A stretch of DNA of 64,000 nt. It comes from Apteryx mantelli (taxonomy: Eukaryota; Chordata; Aves; Apterygiformes; Apterygidae). Below, in pieces: positions 53,791 to 64,000 of the stretch (positions within the stretch are counted from its first letter, which is position 1; each line of letters starts with the position of its first letter). Both the position numbers and the translations under genes were made by a program. The notes beneath the pieces were generated by a model. The model saw only the letters and a program-made list of their open reading frames with translations, did not search any database and was not told the origin of the DNA. Where the stretch lies: assembly GCF_036417845.1 (NCBI RefSeq), contig NC_089985.1, forward strand, positions 29,346,583-29,410,582, in the 5' to 3' direction.

Positions 53791-55039
53791 TGTGTTCAAA
53801 CAAAGAGAACACAAGGAAATTTCTTGCTTTTCTGCTGGCAGTGCAAGAGTACATCCTTTGACAGTTGTGGGCTCTCTTGCTGGTGCCCCTGTGAGGGCGA
53901 ACTGCTGCTACAGAGGAAAGGAGATGATGATAGTTCACGGCCGGTTCCCACGTGTCTGCAGTTCGTTTTACTGCATTTTGCCACGGAGTCTGTTCTACAG
54001 TCACCCATGATAAAAGTCACTGTCTTTGTTCCCACTGGGATGTTGAAATTCCATCTTCACTGTGGCCATATGGCATCATTTAACATTTTGTGTTTTCTTG
54101 TCATTTTCAGTGTAGAAAATATTTTAAAATGTAGTGTTTTTAACAGATATTTAGCATTAAGCAAAGCCATTTTACAGACATTTTATAAAACATCCTGACT
54201 TTTATATTTTTCTGCTTCAGTCCAAAGACATTTCTCATCATCTTACAGACTCTTGTCATTTCATATTTCCTAGATTTTTTCAGAGATATTTTTCTTCCTT
54301 GTAAAAATCTTGTGATCTGTAAGGTCTGCTTTGTAGTAGGCAGCTGGAAATTCAAATTGATCAGTATTAACTGATCCTGCCAGGAGAAGTGGAAGTACTG
54401 ATACCTGTAAGGTTTGTCTACCTTCTCACTCTTTTGTTCTCCATTTTGCTGGTCTTACAAATACTCTTTGACTGTTTAACTCTTTCTTTACCCATTATGG
54501 TTTTTTTTTTATCCTTAAGGTATGATTTTAATTGAACTAGAAATTGGGTCTCAGAGTAAATACAATATTTAACTTTCATTAGTCAGAGGTGATTATCAGA
54601 ATTTTTCTGTGAGTTTTTGTGGCGCATGTGATTGATAGATTTGTAGGAGTTTCAAAAGAAACTTCTGCAGTACAGAGTAGTCATTGCTATGTGCCACAAC
54701 AACTTCCCACTGTATCAGCTTCTAGCCTTAGATCTTTATATTCCTGGGGAATATATCTAGATACCACAAACCATATTCTACCACTTGTTCTTTCAGTTCC
54801 TCTCACCCTGTCCCCAAAACTTACTGATTGGGTAGTCATCTACCTCATATAATACTTACTTTGTATTTGGACTGTTCCTCCAAGTTCTTTATCTACTGTC
54901 GGGTCCTTAGAGCTATGTGCAGTAAAAATCACTGAACTTCATGAGAAGTTTGCCTGAGAACATAATGCAGGAGAAGACCCAAGCAACATTTATTTTCTAA
55001 GTAAACATCTTCTGCAGAATTCAATCGATTTACATTTCT

Positions 55040-55118
55040 CTGTGTGTGTGCGCACATGTGTATGTATACATGTATACATATATGTGTATGTATACATACC
55101 TATATGTGTGTGTGTATA
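55040..55118. repeat. TG/CA and GTATACAT compound microsatellite
   Basis: TG runs at both ends flank a middle of repeated ATGTATACAT-type palindromic units. The pattern is a typical compound dinucleotide repeat. Confidence 0.92.
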
Positions 55119-56600
55119 AGCCATATGAAATTGCCTGTGCATGGTGGTGTTTTTCAAATAAGTTTTGGTTCCTGACACTGCTGGTTAGAGCCGGGAATAG
55201 TTGTCAAGGGACTTGAATTCTATTCCAAAGTCTGGTGCTAAAGTTGTAACATGGTCTTAGTAAGTTATATAACTTCCCCTTTCCTCAGTTTCTCTATCCA
55301 CCTGGGAATAAATACTATTAACTTGTCTTTCTGAAATGTTTTAAGACCTTGGATGGAAGGTTTTCTCAAAGTAAGTGCATCATATTACTATTTTATATCA
55401 TGATGCTGTTAGCTGGGCATCTTGTTATCATTGTGCCAGAATAACAGAAACCAAGGGCAGTATTTTTCCATTCTTAGTTGCAGAGATATTTTTTTGTCAT
55501 CTTCAATTCCAGTTGCACATGTCATGGCGTAAGGGCTGTGGTTCTTCAAGATGAAAAATAGCCACTCTGATGAAACCAGGCATTAAAGGATAGGTTATAG
55601 TAGAAGTTCAGGACTAAAATAACGTAGATCCTAAAATTGCTGATGTCTGTAAACACTGCTTTGTAACAGTTTTTAATATGTGAGGTGATGCACACTGAAG
55701 ATCATGAATTGATCAAATTATAGTGACAAGTGTAAGATGACAGCATAAACCAGATAATGGTAGAAGTGCCTACTAGCGCTACATATCTTCAGTCTGACAG
55801 CATTTTCTATCATAAATCCATATGTTTTATAACTAGGCCATAAAAGCTTACTTCAGGCTGAAATGTAGCAGGATATACTGTAGTTCAAAAATTATGCCTT
55901 TATAAAAATGCTTTAGTAATTTGTAAGTTAAAATGGCAGTATTTAAAAATCATTTACATTTCTTTTGCACTCTGATAACTTGTGCTTTTTGGACTGGAGG
56001 GAGAAGACAATTATTTGTATTTAAATCTGTATGTGTTCAATCCCTGTTTAAAACTTGCTGTGTTTTTGGATTCACCACATTCCTTTTGCAGCGGATTTTA
56101 TATATGCAGGTGAGCGTCACCCTTGGAAAATACTCTTTCACACATTTTCTGATTAGATTGGGGAACGTGCTGAAACTTCATAGGAAGTTGATGAGACTAA
56201 AGTGAGTTTTGGGCTTGTTGTGTTGTTTAAAAGACTGGATGTGTATAAGGGTAACAAGAATGCACAGTTCTTATATTAACCCTTTACAATCCAAAGTTCT
56301 ACTCGCTGTTAGATATTAGGGTCTATATCACTTTATCTTGTGTTTCTTCTTTGGATTCTTAATGCTTCATCTGATCTATTTTATTATATTGACCCGTCTT
56401 GCAGACAGGAAACATGCATGTGGTGCTCAACACAGTGTGGTAAGTCCTACTGAATACTAAAAATAGGTGACTAGAATCTATTTTAATATGGTCTATTTTT
56501 AACAACAACTTAACAATTTCAACACTCAGCATGCACATCCTGCAGCCATTGATTAATAGAAAAACTAAAAGTGCTCTACATTTTATCGTGACAAAATCTT

Positions 56601-56606
56601 TTTATT
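56601..56606 (-). terminator. Alternative distal polyadenylation signal of ST6GALNAC5
   Basis: AATAAA on the - strand in an A-rich context about 2.1 kb after the stop. It would mark a longer transcript if used. Confidence 0.3.
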
Positions 56607-57447
56607 ATTATGCTGCTAATAACAAAAGGATTATGGCGTCAGAGGAGCTACTGTGATCTGTACGAATTCTTGCAGTCACATTAGAAATGATCTGTAAATC
56701 AGTTTGACATAAGTTCATCAATTTGAGCAATATATGCTGGATATGTGCCTCAGTAGCCACGCTGAAAGGGATGTTCAAATTACCAAAATCCATTCTGTTC
56801 TTTCTACAATTTTGTGAAATCAAATGGAAGCAATAAAATACAATCACTGAAAGAGAAGGAGTTAAACATCAGCTGGCAAGGCTGGTTATAAGTAATTGGC
56901 AATAGTAGTGCTTTGCATTTCGTTTGTATGCTGAATGATGCGTATCAGGAAGAACACCAAAAGACAAGTTTTAAGGCAAAATAGGTTATAGTTTCTTGCT
57001 CTTTGAAAGTGGAGATGGCTGCAGCAAGGAGAGTGGCTCTCTGCGGCTGGCTCTTTAGGTCCATAGGATTATGGGGGTAACAGGGTGTTTCACCTCTGTG
57101 GAGCAGTTTGCTGCACTTCATCCCCAGAGAATTGGGGCATCTTTAGGGCAGTTTTGCAGCTATTGCTATCAAGTTTTGGCAAGAGGAAGACACTGGGTCA
57201 TAAATGGGTTTAAATGATACCAAGTTTGGTCCCAGTTCCATGTATTGCATCTGAGGTTGAGCTTCTTGGGTTTAGACATTTTAAGGTAGTATCTTTGTTC
57301 TAGCTTTAGTATTTGTCTAATGAGAGAGTTTCATCACCTGGAGTACAAGGCTCCATGCAGTAATTATTCCTAGTGATTACTTTGAAGAAATTATTTGAGT
57401 TTTAACATTTGTGAGGCAAAAGGAAAAATACTGTAACAGAAATCCTC

Positions 57448-57453
57448 TTTATT
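57448..57453 (-). terminator. Candidate polyadenylation signal of ST6GALNAC5
   Basis: TTTATT on the + strand, so AATAAA on the - strand, about 1.28 kb downstream of the ST6GALNAC5 stop. Confidence 0.45.
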
Positions 57454-58732
57454 CACAAGCCAAATATAACCCAGTAAGACACATTGTGAGGTTCCATATA
57501 CAGAACTAGCATTGTTCACCACCTTAGTTTGCAGGGATTAGCCATGCTCAAGTATTTCATGAAGAAACTGCCAAGTGGTGCTAACTAACTTTGTTGTTTT
57601 TAAGGAGCCAATCTTTAACTCACAGAACTTGTTTCACATCCTAACATCAGTGCAGTCCAGGATCTATGAGGAGATCAACGATGATCTTGGAGAAGTGGAA
57701 GGCAGAGATTTTGAAGGTGCAGTGCTGTAGTCTATGTGATTCCTGGTTTTGGCTGGTATGGTCTGTATTATAGTACCTGGTAGTGGAGCTTCTTGATTAC
57801 AAAAATTTGGTCATGTTGTTGCAAGCCATTGTTGTCTGGTTTGTAGTTTGTTTGTTACTTCAGGAAGACGGTTGCTGCTTCAGTCTCTTGCAGGACTATA
57901 AGAAGCAAAACTGAATGCAGTCTTCTCTGACCCCAGTCGGTCTCCTCTTCATTGCAAACATGTTGCTATAGACAGTGATTTTTTCAGATAAACTTTGCCC
58001 TCCTTCCCTCCACATCTAATTAAAAAACAGCAATTAGATAGCATAGCAGCAAATGCACATTCATATCAAAAGGAATTTGTCTACCATTGTCATATTAAAA
58101 TGAGGTGTCAGACTGTAGAGTTAGCTAGATTTGCACGTGGGACCCATTCTTGCTGTTAAAGGCTTCAGGCTGGAATGGAGCCCCAAAATTTTAAATTTCC
58201 AGACCAAATATTAATTACATGCTATATAGAATCCTTTTTTCCCCCCCCCAAACAAAATTTATAAATAAAAAGCTAGGCTTTTCAAACCATCAGCAATATT
58301 AATTTTGGATTTGAAGGATTATGAAAGATAAACAATCACATAATTGTGAATTAGAAAAATACTGGCCTAGGTTGCATAAAAACCTGCATTAAATAAGTAC
58401 TGTAAGTTTTCACTATGAAAATTCAGTGGCATTGTACTTAAAAAAAACATAATGAATTAACCATCCCATTAATGATACTCAAGTTGCTTTTCACAAATTA
58501 CATACACATACAGGAAGTCAGATGGCCAGAAAAGGCTATATACTGGTTTAATGTACAGTTTGACACAAAATACTCTGGATATACTCCATCATACTTCCTG
58601 ACTGTTGTCGCAGTTCTCATCTGCAAATCCTGTTACTCTTCTCTAGGCTGCTTGCTGTCCCAGAAGGTCCAACAAACACCCTGAAAGCTGATACAGTAGG
58701 TGACTGTGATTGCAGTCTTCTGTGTTCATCCC
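57448..58732 (-). other. ST6GALNAC5: ST6GALNAC5 3' untranslated region (extent inferred)
   Basis: On the - strand this follows the ST6GALNAC5 stop without interruption. The first clear AATAAA hexamer I noted on that strand is at 57453-57448, giving a 3'UTR of about 1.3 kb. Another at 56606-56601 would give about 2.1 kb. The end is not fixed by the sequence alone. A coding-like segment on the opposite strand (57605-57716) lies within it. A nine-C run is at 58241-58249. Confidence 0.5.
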
Positions 58733-58964
58733 TCAGACCACCGGTTTAATCTCAGGGTGATTTACAGTAAGTGGTTCTGGTTTCCAGTCTGGTTGGAAAA
58801 AGCGAATATTGAATGTCCGTGCCCAGTTCTCAAACACTCGTTTCTCTGTGATGAAACGATGATGGCTGCCCTTTCGGCCCCGCTCGTGGGAAATGTACAT
58901 TGTGCATTCATCAGGTCCCAAAGGTTCGTAATAATGATAAGGTACTGAAAGATGATTAGGATCC
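58733..58964 (-). CDS. ST6GALNAC5: ST6GALNAC5 terminal coding exon (alpha-2,6-sialyltransferase)
   Basis: Read on the - strand, the exon starts at 58964, where the first G completes a split codon (Arg in human). It then runs 76 codons from DPNH to a stop at 58733-58735. The enzyme is a type II Golgi membrane protein that adds alpha-2,6-sialic acid to the GalNAc of GM1b-type gangliosides to give GD1alpha, mainly in brain. The exon carries the end of the catalytic domain: sialylmotif III (HYYE, exon residues 10-13) and sialylmotif VS (H35-x4-E40, in HHRFITEKR), followed by the family-typical FNIRFFQPDWKPE tail. The acceptor is ctttcttccacag. Identity to mammalian ST6GALNAC5, including the HERGRKGSHHRFITEKRVF block and C-terminal length, separates it from ST6GALNAC3 and ST6GALNAC6. 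Earlier exons are beyond 64000. Confidence 0.95.
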
Positions 58965-59888
58965 CTGTGGAAGAAAGAAAATAGATGGAAGCCCCGGATA
59001 TTCCTTTTTACTGATCAAAAAGATGCTATCTTTAATAAGCTGAGCCCTTCTCCTAGTTAAACCAAATTTCTAGATATCTGTATTTTTTTGCATATTTAAT
59101 GCATCAGAATGGGGCAGAGGTTTTTAATTTGCTCTTTCTGTTGTTTTCTTTTAATCCCCTCCTCCCTGTTAAATAAAGAACAGCAGTAACTCAAAAATAA
59201 GGGAGAATGCCACAGGGCTATATTACTATCCTGAAATTTGAAGCACACTGCTTAAAAGAGATTCACATCCACGTTTGCGACTTGTAAAAAGCCTTGCAGT
59301 GGCATTTACTGAACTGAGGGAAGAAAGGGAAGGGAAGGACAGAGAGGAGGAGGTTATCTGTGTCACTTCAGCTCAGGTGACATTACCAGCATGGTGCATA
59401 AGGATGCGAGCGCACAACTTCATTAACACATCTGCATGTCTGAGTGGTGATACAGCCTGCTGTTGCTGGGTTTATAATCAAACAGATCTAATGCACACAG
59501 GAGTTCTTTTTGATTTTTTAATGGAAACTTTCGTGTATCTAAGGTAAAAATTAAAGCTGTTCACCCTTAGTATCCTTTTGACCTTGTGAGCCCACCAGCA
59601 TTAACCTGCAGGAGATGCTGCACCCGTGTGATGACACATAGGACAATCTTAAGAGCAATTAGGTGTTTAAGACAAAGATCATTTTAACAGTTTTAACCTC
59701 AATATTTTGATCTTACATGCTTCAAAAGGTGCATCTGTATTATATCTGTAATATAAACCAGAGCAGATCATTCTCCTTTTGCCTTATTTGTTCTCTGTAC
59801 TAAACTGTACTCTTCGTGTTTTTACTTTGGGCACAAGTATTTTGGACTGACAAGAACTCATACACAAAATAACTGTTTCTATCAAGAA

Positions 59889-59907
59889 ATATATATAAAA
59901 AATATAA

Positions 59908-59956
<49 letters not shown>

Positions 59957-59957
59957 A
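59889..59957. repeat. TA-rich microsatellite
   Basis: Near-continuous (TA)n interrupted by single AAA steps over 69 bases. It is self-complementary and probably polymorphic in length. Confidence 0.95.
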
Positions 59958-61410
59958 ACTCTCCAGACAGAATAACCCAATTGTAATGACATTTTTCAAG
60001 CCACAGCAGAGTCAGTGTAAAGCTTGTATGCCCTATCTCCACAGTTACTACCATGAACTATTTGGGGTGTAAAAAAGGATAACCAAAAGTTAATCCAAAT
60101 ATTACCATTTAGTGAAGCCTTGGAATTGCTCTGTGTTAAAACCTGAGGACAGGACCCCAATACAGAGCAAGAAAGTTAATGCAAAGTCAGGGTTGTCAGC
60201 TCTAATACTGAGTTTATTATTTTCATTTTGAAGAGCTAATATTTAAGCTTATTTTCAATTGAATGCATCCACAGTCTTGTCAGTATTCTGTCCTGATCAT
60301 TATTTTTATTATATAATTCTGTCACCTACACAATTCTCTAATTTTTCTTATTTTACCAATATCCATATTATATATGCAGTGGTAATGTATGATACTGCTG
60401 CTGCTTTCCATTTGTACCTGAGATTAACATTTTAATTCAATCAATCTATCTAGCTTCCTAGTAACATCACAGTGTGATCAATCTTACAACACAAGCGTAA
60501 CAATAAAATTGCATTTCTAAAATAAGATGGATCTTAAATTTACAGTATATATTCTCACTGGAATACATAAGAGAACAAAAAGAAATCCTTTAATACCTTA
60601 TCTATATAAAGCATTTTTTTAATTTAAAAAATATCCTTTCATATATGTATTTAATATTTTTCTTTTTTTAACTACCACCAAGTGCAGACTGTTAGATCTC
60701 AATCTTCAATTAAATTTTCACACACTTTTTGATAGATTGGACCTTTTAATTAGTATCTTCTAAATGAATTGTTTGTATGGTTATTATAAACGTAACAGGA
60801 TACATTTTAATGTGATTTTTTTTTTTCTTAAAAACTACTAAACAAACAGGCATCTGTCTTTCATTTAAATTACTCATCCTTTCTGTACTGAAGCTGGATT
60901 TTCCTCTTGTGTTCCCAAGTGTAAATCTGTGTAGTTCAGTGGAAATTCACTGCTTTAAAATAAAGATTGTTAAAGTTGGAATCATATCTCCAAAAGACTT
61001 TGGATAAACGCAGTCACAGTGAAAATGAGTTACCTGTGCACAGCCCAGTGCCGCAAAGCGGGCCTATAAAGTTGCTGGCCCTGGTACCTCCTGGCAGATT
61101 TGGTTAGCGTTTTCCTTTTTTTTTTCCCAAAGTAGTAGTTGAAAACTGTGACTACAGACCATACAGTAAGCCTGAGCTAGGTCTGCAGAACTAACCCCTG
61201 CTTGGTTTGCAGAACACGAAGGAGAAGAGCACGAAGCAGGATGTGGATTGCGGTATGTCCCTTCCCTCTTCCTTTCCTGTATGTTGAAATCAACAGCGGA
61301 TCACGGCGATTACTTTTGACCGGAATCACATTTCCCTCTAAGGATCTGTAGGAACTCTGGTCATTTTTTTTCCACACAAAATTCAAAGGATACAGGCACA
61401 GGGGTGGTGG

Positions 61411-61424
61411 TCTGTGTGTGTGTG
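61411..61424. repeat. Short TG dinucleotide run
   Basis: Six to seven TG units in the ST6GALNAC5 intron. Confidence 0.8.
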
Positions 61425-64000
61425 GATCAGAGGGAGGGAAGGAGAAAGACAGAAGGCTTGATAGTGGTCCTTTTTTCTTCTCCTTCTCCCTCATAACTTA
61501 GTATTTACCTAGGGTTATACCCTTCCTGTTGCCTCTTTGAAGCACGATTTTGAAGCTTGTACCTCCCAGCGGGGGCCTTATTTGTTGTGCTATTGATACT
61601 CTACAGTGGATTTTTAGCAATGGATTTCCCTCTTGAAGACAGGGATTCCAAATTCCATTAAATGTACTGAAGCTAAAACCAGCGTATCCCAAGTGGATGC
61701 CCTTAGCTCAAGACTATAGTGGGTCCCTGTATTTTGTGCATGGTTCTGGCAGAAATATTCCAGAAACGCCTGCTGCATGGGGCCTGGCTGGCAAGAGCAG
61801 CAGAGGAGCATAGCCCGGGCATCCCGCTGGGTTCAGGCCCTGACTGACGGGTGCCGTCGAGGCTCGTGTGCAGCCTCACTGGCTGAACTGGGGGAGAATT
61901 CCAACATATCAATCCAGATGCTGATGACTTTAGGCCTCTCTGGGGCTGACTGAGGTTTTGAGGCTAAACAGACAAATGCCACATTTTGGACTGAGGAACT
62001 CTGAAAGGCAGTTAGGTATCAGGAAAGAATTGAAGTCTTTCTCCTTCCGTGGGAATTCTGGATTCCCCTAGATTTCATGCAAGTAGGGTTTAGATTTGAA
62101 CTCTGGCTTGAGTAACTACACCATAACCCAATTTAACTGTACTGTGTTATCTTCTAACTAACTCTGCAATTAGCTTGTGTCACCAGCAAATGAAATGCAT
62201 GAGTAATTTCTATAAGGAAATTGCTTGCCACCTCATTTATTAACATTAAAACAGATGCTGTTTTATCACTGACTGATACTGGACATTAATCAGTATTTTG
62301 TCAGACTTTGCATGCATATTAATATCACAGCTGGGAGGAATCTGGGGAAGGTCCTTTGTAAAACATACTGTACTTCCTGCCTAATAGCCTGCCAGCACAG
62401 CAACAGCGTAAGTGCTCGTACCCAATGTCAGTCATCTCTTTGCCACTTCAGTGCACATTTTCCCACAGATGGTATCCACCCACACTGAAAGCTGAAAATA
62501 CAGTAAACAGTGTTTGCCTCAAAGGAAACAAAGCAGAAAAATAAGGCCATCCCATATCACGTTCTGGTCAACCTCTTCCTTTACAAACTAAAAGTGATTA
62601 TAAATCAGCCCACAAAACTATATGTATTCACTTGCTTTGTAAAAGAATTCATATTTTGAAGGGTGACTAAAACGTCATTATCATGTTGAGTGATGGGCAA
62701 GGCACTACACCAGGACTGTGACGATTTCTGGATAATTTTTTGCCTTCTGTTCCTGGTATCCCTTTTCCTTGACCTTCTTTCAAGCCCAGTTTTGCTGAAC
62801 TCTTTATACATTTTGTTCTGGCTACACAAAGCCAAACAATGCAGCAGTTACTAGGTAATGAGGTGAGATGTGGGTGTAAGGATTAAAGGGCATGACTATC
62901 TGCTGTACGGCTGGAGTTTAAAATCTTATGAACACCTCCCAGTTAAGCCTCCCCCCCATAAACCCCAGCCAGTGTGACTAGCAACAACTGCTTTTTTTGC
63001 ACTTGATTTAAAGCAATTGAAAGTGAGGAGAGGGAGGTAAGAAAACACTAGATTTAAAAGCTGTGCCCAAAGGAATAAATTAAAAGATTTCAAAAGCCAA
63101 TTTTCAGGCAAATTATCACAGATGGGAAATGGCCTGGCAGTCAAATGATTCTCCATAGGAAAATGATCTGGCTCCATATTCATATCTGTTAAAATAAGGC
63201 TCTGAATAAGCTTTAAGCTTCTGTGAGCTCCAGAAGGCCCATGAAGAGACTGGGGGGACAACAGGGCTCTTCTTGCTACCACCTCGAGTTTTCCTTGCAT
63301 GCACGGAAATACCTAAGGAGATATTCAGATGGACAGGGGCTGGTGTTGTTACAAACTGCATTACGGCTTGTCTGTGGCCTTTCCACAGATGCTGCTGAGC
63401 AGCCACCAAGAAAAGTGGCAGCACTGTAGCTCATCCAGGAATTGTGGTGCTGTCGGAGCAGGATGGCTACGGATGGCGGGGGGGGAAGAAAAATCCTTGA
63501 TGGCCCCGTTCAGGAGTCCTTGCCTGCGCATGGTGCAGGCTGCTAAGGGAGCTCCAAGAGGGAAACGCTGCCTGTCTGGGGTATTGGCTTGCTCCAGCCA
63601 AGGCTAGGATTGCATCCCCGCACACTGAAAATAATACAGCAAGATGACTTTTCCTGCTTGAGTTTCTTGTGATAAAAGAGCGAGAGGTGCGTGCACACTC
63701 TCTCCAAAAATCTTTGCAACGTGCATGCTGCCAAAGGCTTTCATCTTATTTCTAGAACGTGCAAGTCGGATGTATTTAACAGCATGAGAGCAGTATCAAA
63801 GCCATTAACCCTAATACAGTCCGGCATAAGTGTGTAGCCAAGTAAAGAGATTCAATATTACATACAGCTTTGCTGCAGCATACTCAGAAATTCACAATAA
63901 TCAGGTCACCAATTCCAGTTCAACTATAAACTCAATAACCAGTGAAAGTAAATAGAAATGAATCTAAAACACATTATTGCAATTAACAGTGACAAATCTT

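Larger units (their letters stand above)
47111..57447. other. Convergent intergenic spacer between PIGK and ST6GALNAC5
   Basis: About 10 kb between the inferred 3' ends of two genes that point towards each other. It contains a decayed CR1 LINE (53090-53790, - strand), a TG/TA-rich repeat (55040-55118), poly-T tracts near 48.75 and 51.15 kb, and an exon-like segment at 47284-47451. The stretch 49.7-50.65 kb is less AT-rich than its surroundings and has moderate open frames on both strands, but nothing recognisable. No gene is supported here. Confidence 0.7.
58965..64000 (-). other. ST6GALNAC5: ST6GALNAC5 last intron (partial)
   Basis: On the - strand this precedes the terminal exon and ends in its acceptor at 58965-58966. 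The preceding exon (which should encode the STGWFTMTIALELCDRINVY region) was not found, so the intron is at least 5 kb. It holds a TA-rich microsatellite (59889-59957), a short TG run (61411-61424), and a somewhat GC-richer part at 63.2-63.6 kb with a G-run at 63479-63486. The open frames of 60-124 codons between 61.2 and 63.6 kb, on both strands, resemble no family I know. Confidence 0.75.

Noticed and set aside
59784..60054. Frames rich in I and Y on the - strand
   Set aside because: They are translations of the TA microsatellite.
58965..64000. Search for the preceding ST6GALNAC5 exon on the - strand
   Set aside because: The expected STGWFTMTIALELCD block was not found. The frames at 61.2-63.4 kb do not resemble a sialyltransferase.
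1..64000. CRISPR arrays, phage or prokaryotic mobile systems
   Set aside because: No regularly spaced repeats and no prokaryotic gene organisation. The window is clearly vertebrate nuclear DNA.

Overview
This is a vertebrate nuclear window, most likely from a bird. It is AT-rich and almost entirely intronic or intergenic. Genes are split into short exons with GT-AG borders. The only interspersed repeats I could recognise are CR1-type LINE pieces, with no mammalian SINEs or L1, and repeat density is low. No bacterial-style genes, operons, CRISPR arrays, rRNAs or tRNAs are present. Most open frames of 60-160 codons look like chance frames in non-coding DNA.

Two protein-coding genes are supported, both only by their 3' ends and lying tail to tail. 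On the + strand are the last two coding exons of PIGK, the catalytic subunit of GPI transamidase: a 76-nt penultimate exon (24183-24258) and the terminal coding exon (45888-46004), separated by a 21.6-kb intron. A 3'UTR follows with several polyadenylation signals up to about 47.1 kb. On the - strand is the terminal coding exon of ST6GALNAC5 (58733-58964), a Golgi ganglioside sialyltransferase, with a probable 3'UTR running towards lower coordinates. The convergent arrangement PIGK> <ST6GALNAC5 is, as I recall, the same as in mammals, which supports both assignments.

Layout: 1-24182, a PIGK intron (the preceding exon was not found); 24183-24258, PIGK penultimate exon; 24259-45887, PIGK last intron; 45888-47110, PIGK terminal exon and 3'UTR; about 47.1-57.4 kb, convergent intergenic spacer; about 57.4-58.96 kb, ST6GALNAC5 last exon; 58965-64000, ST6GALNAC5 last intron. 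CR1-like LINE pieces sit at 13766-14280 (+), 53090-53790 (-) and probably 20252-20315 (-). An old dispersed-repeat tail lies at 10601-10690 (-). Several simple repeats, three small CpG-rich islets and a few regulatory-looking motifs are also listed.

The two genes do not act in one pathway. PIGK works in the ER on GPI-anchored proteins, and ST6GALNAC5 works in the Golgi on gangliosides. I found no convincing new biological system. The best leads are a few exon-like segments with good splice borders, notably 47284-47451 just beyond PIGK and 57605-57716 antisense to the ST6GALNAC5 3'UTR, plus a composite CRE/E-box at 33090-33102.
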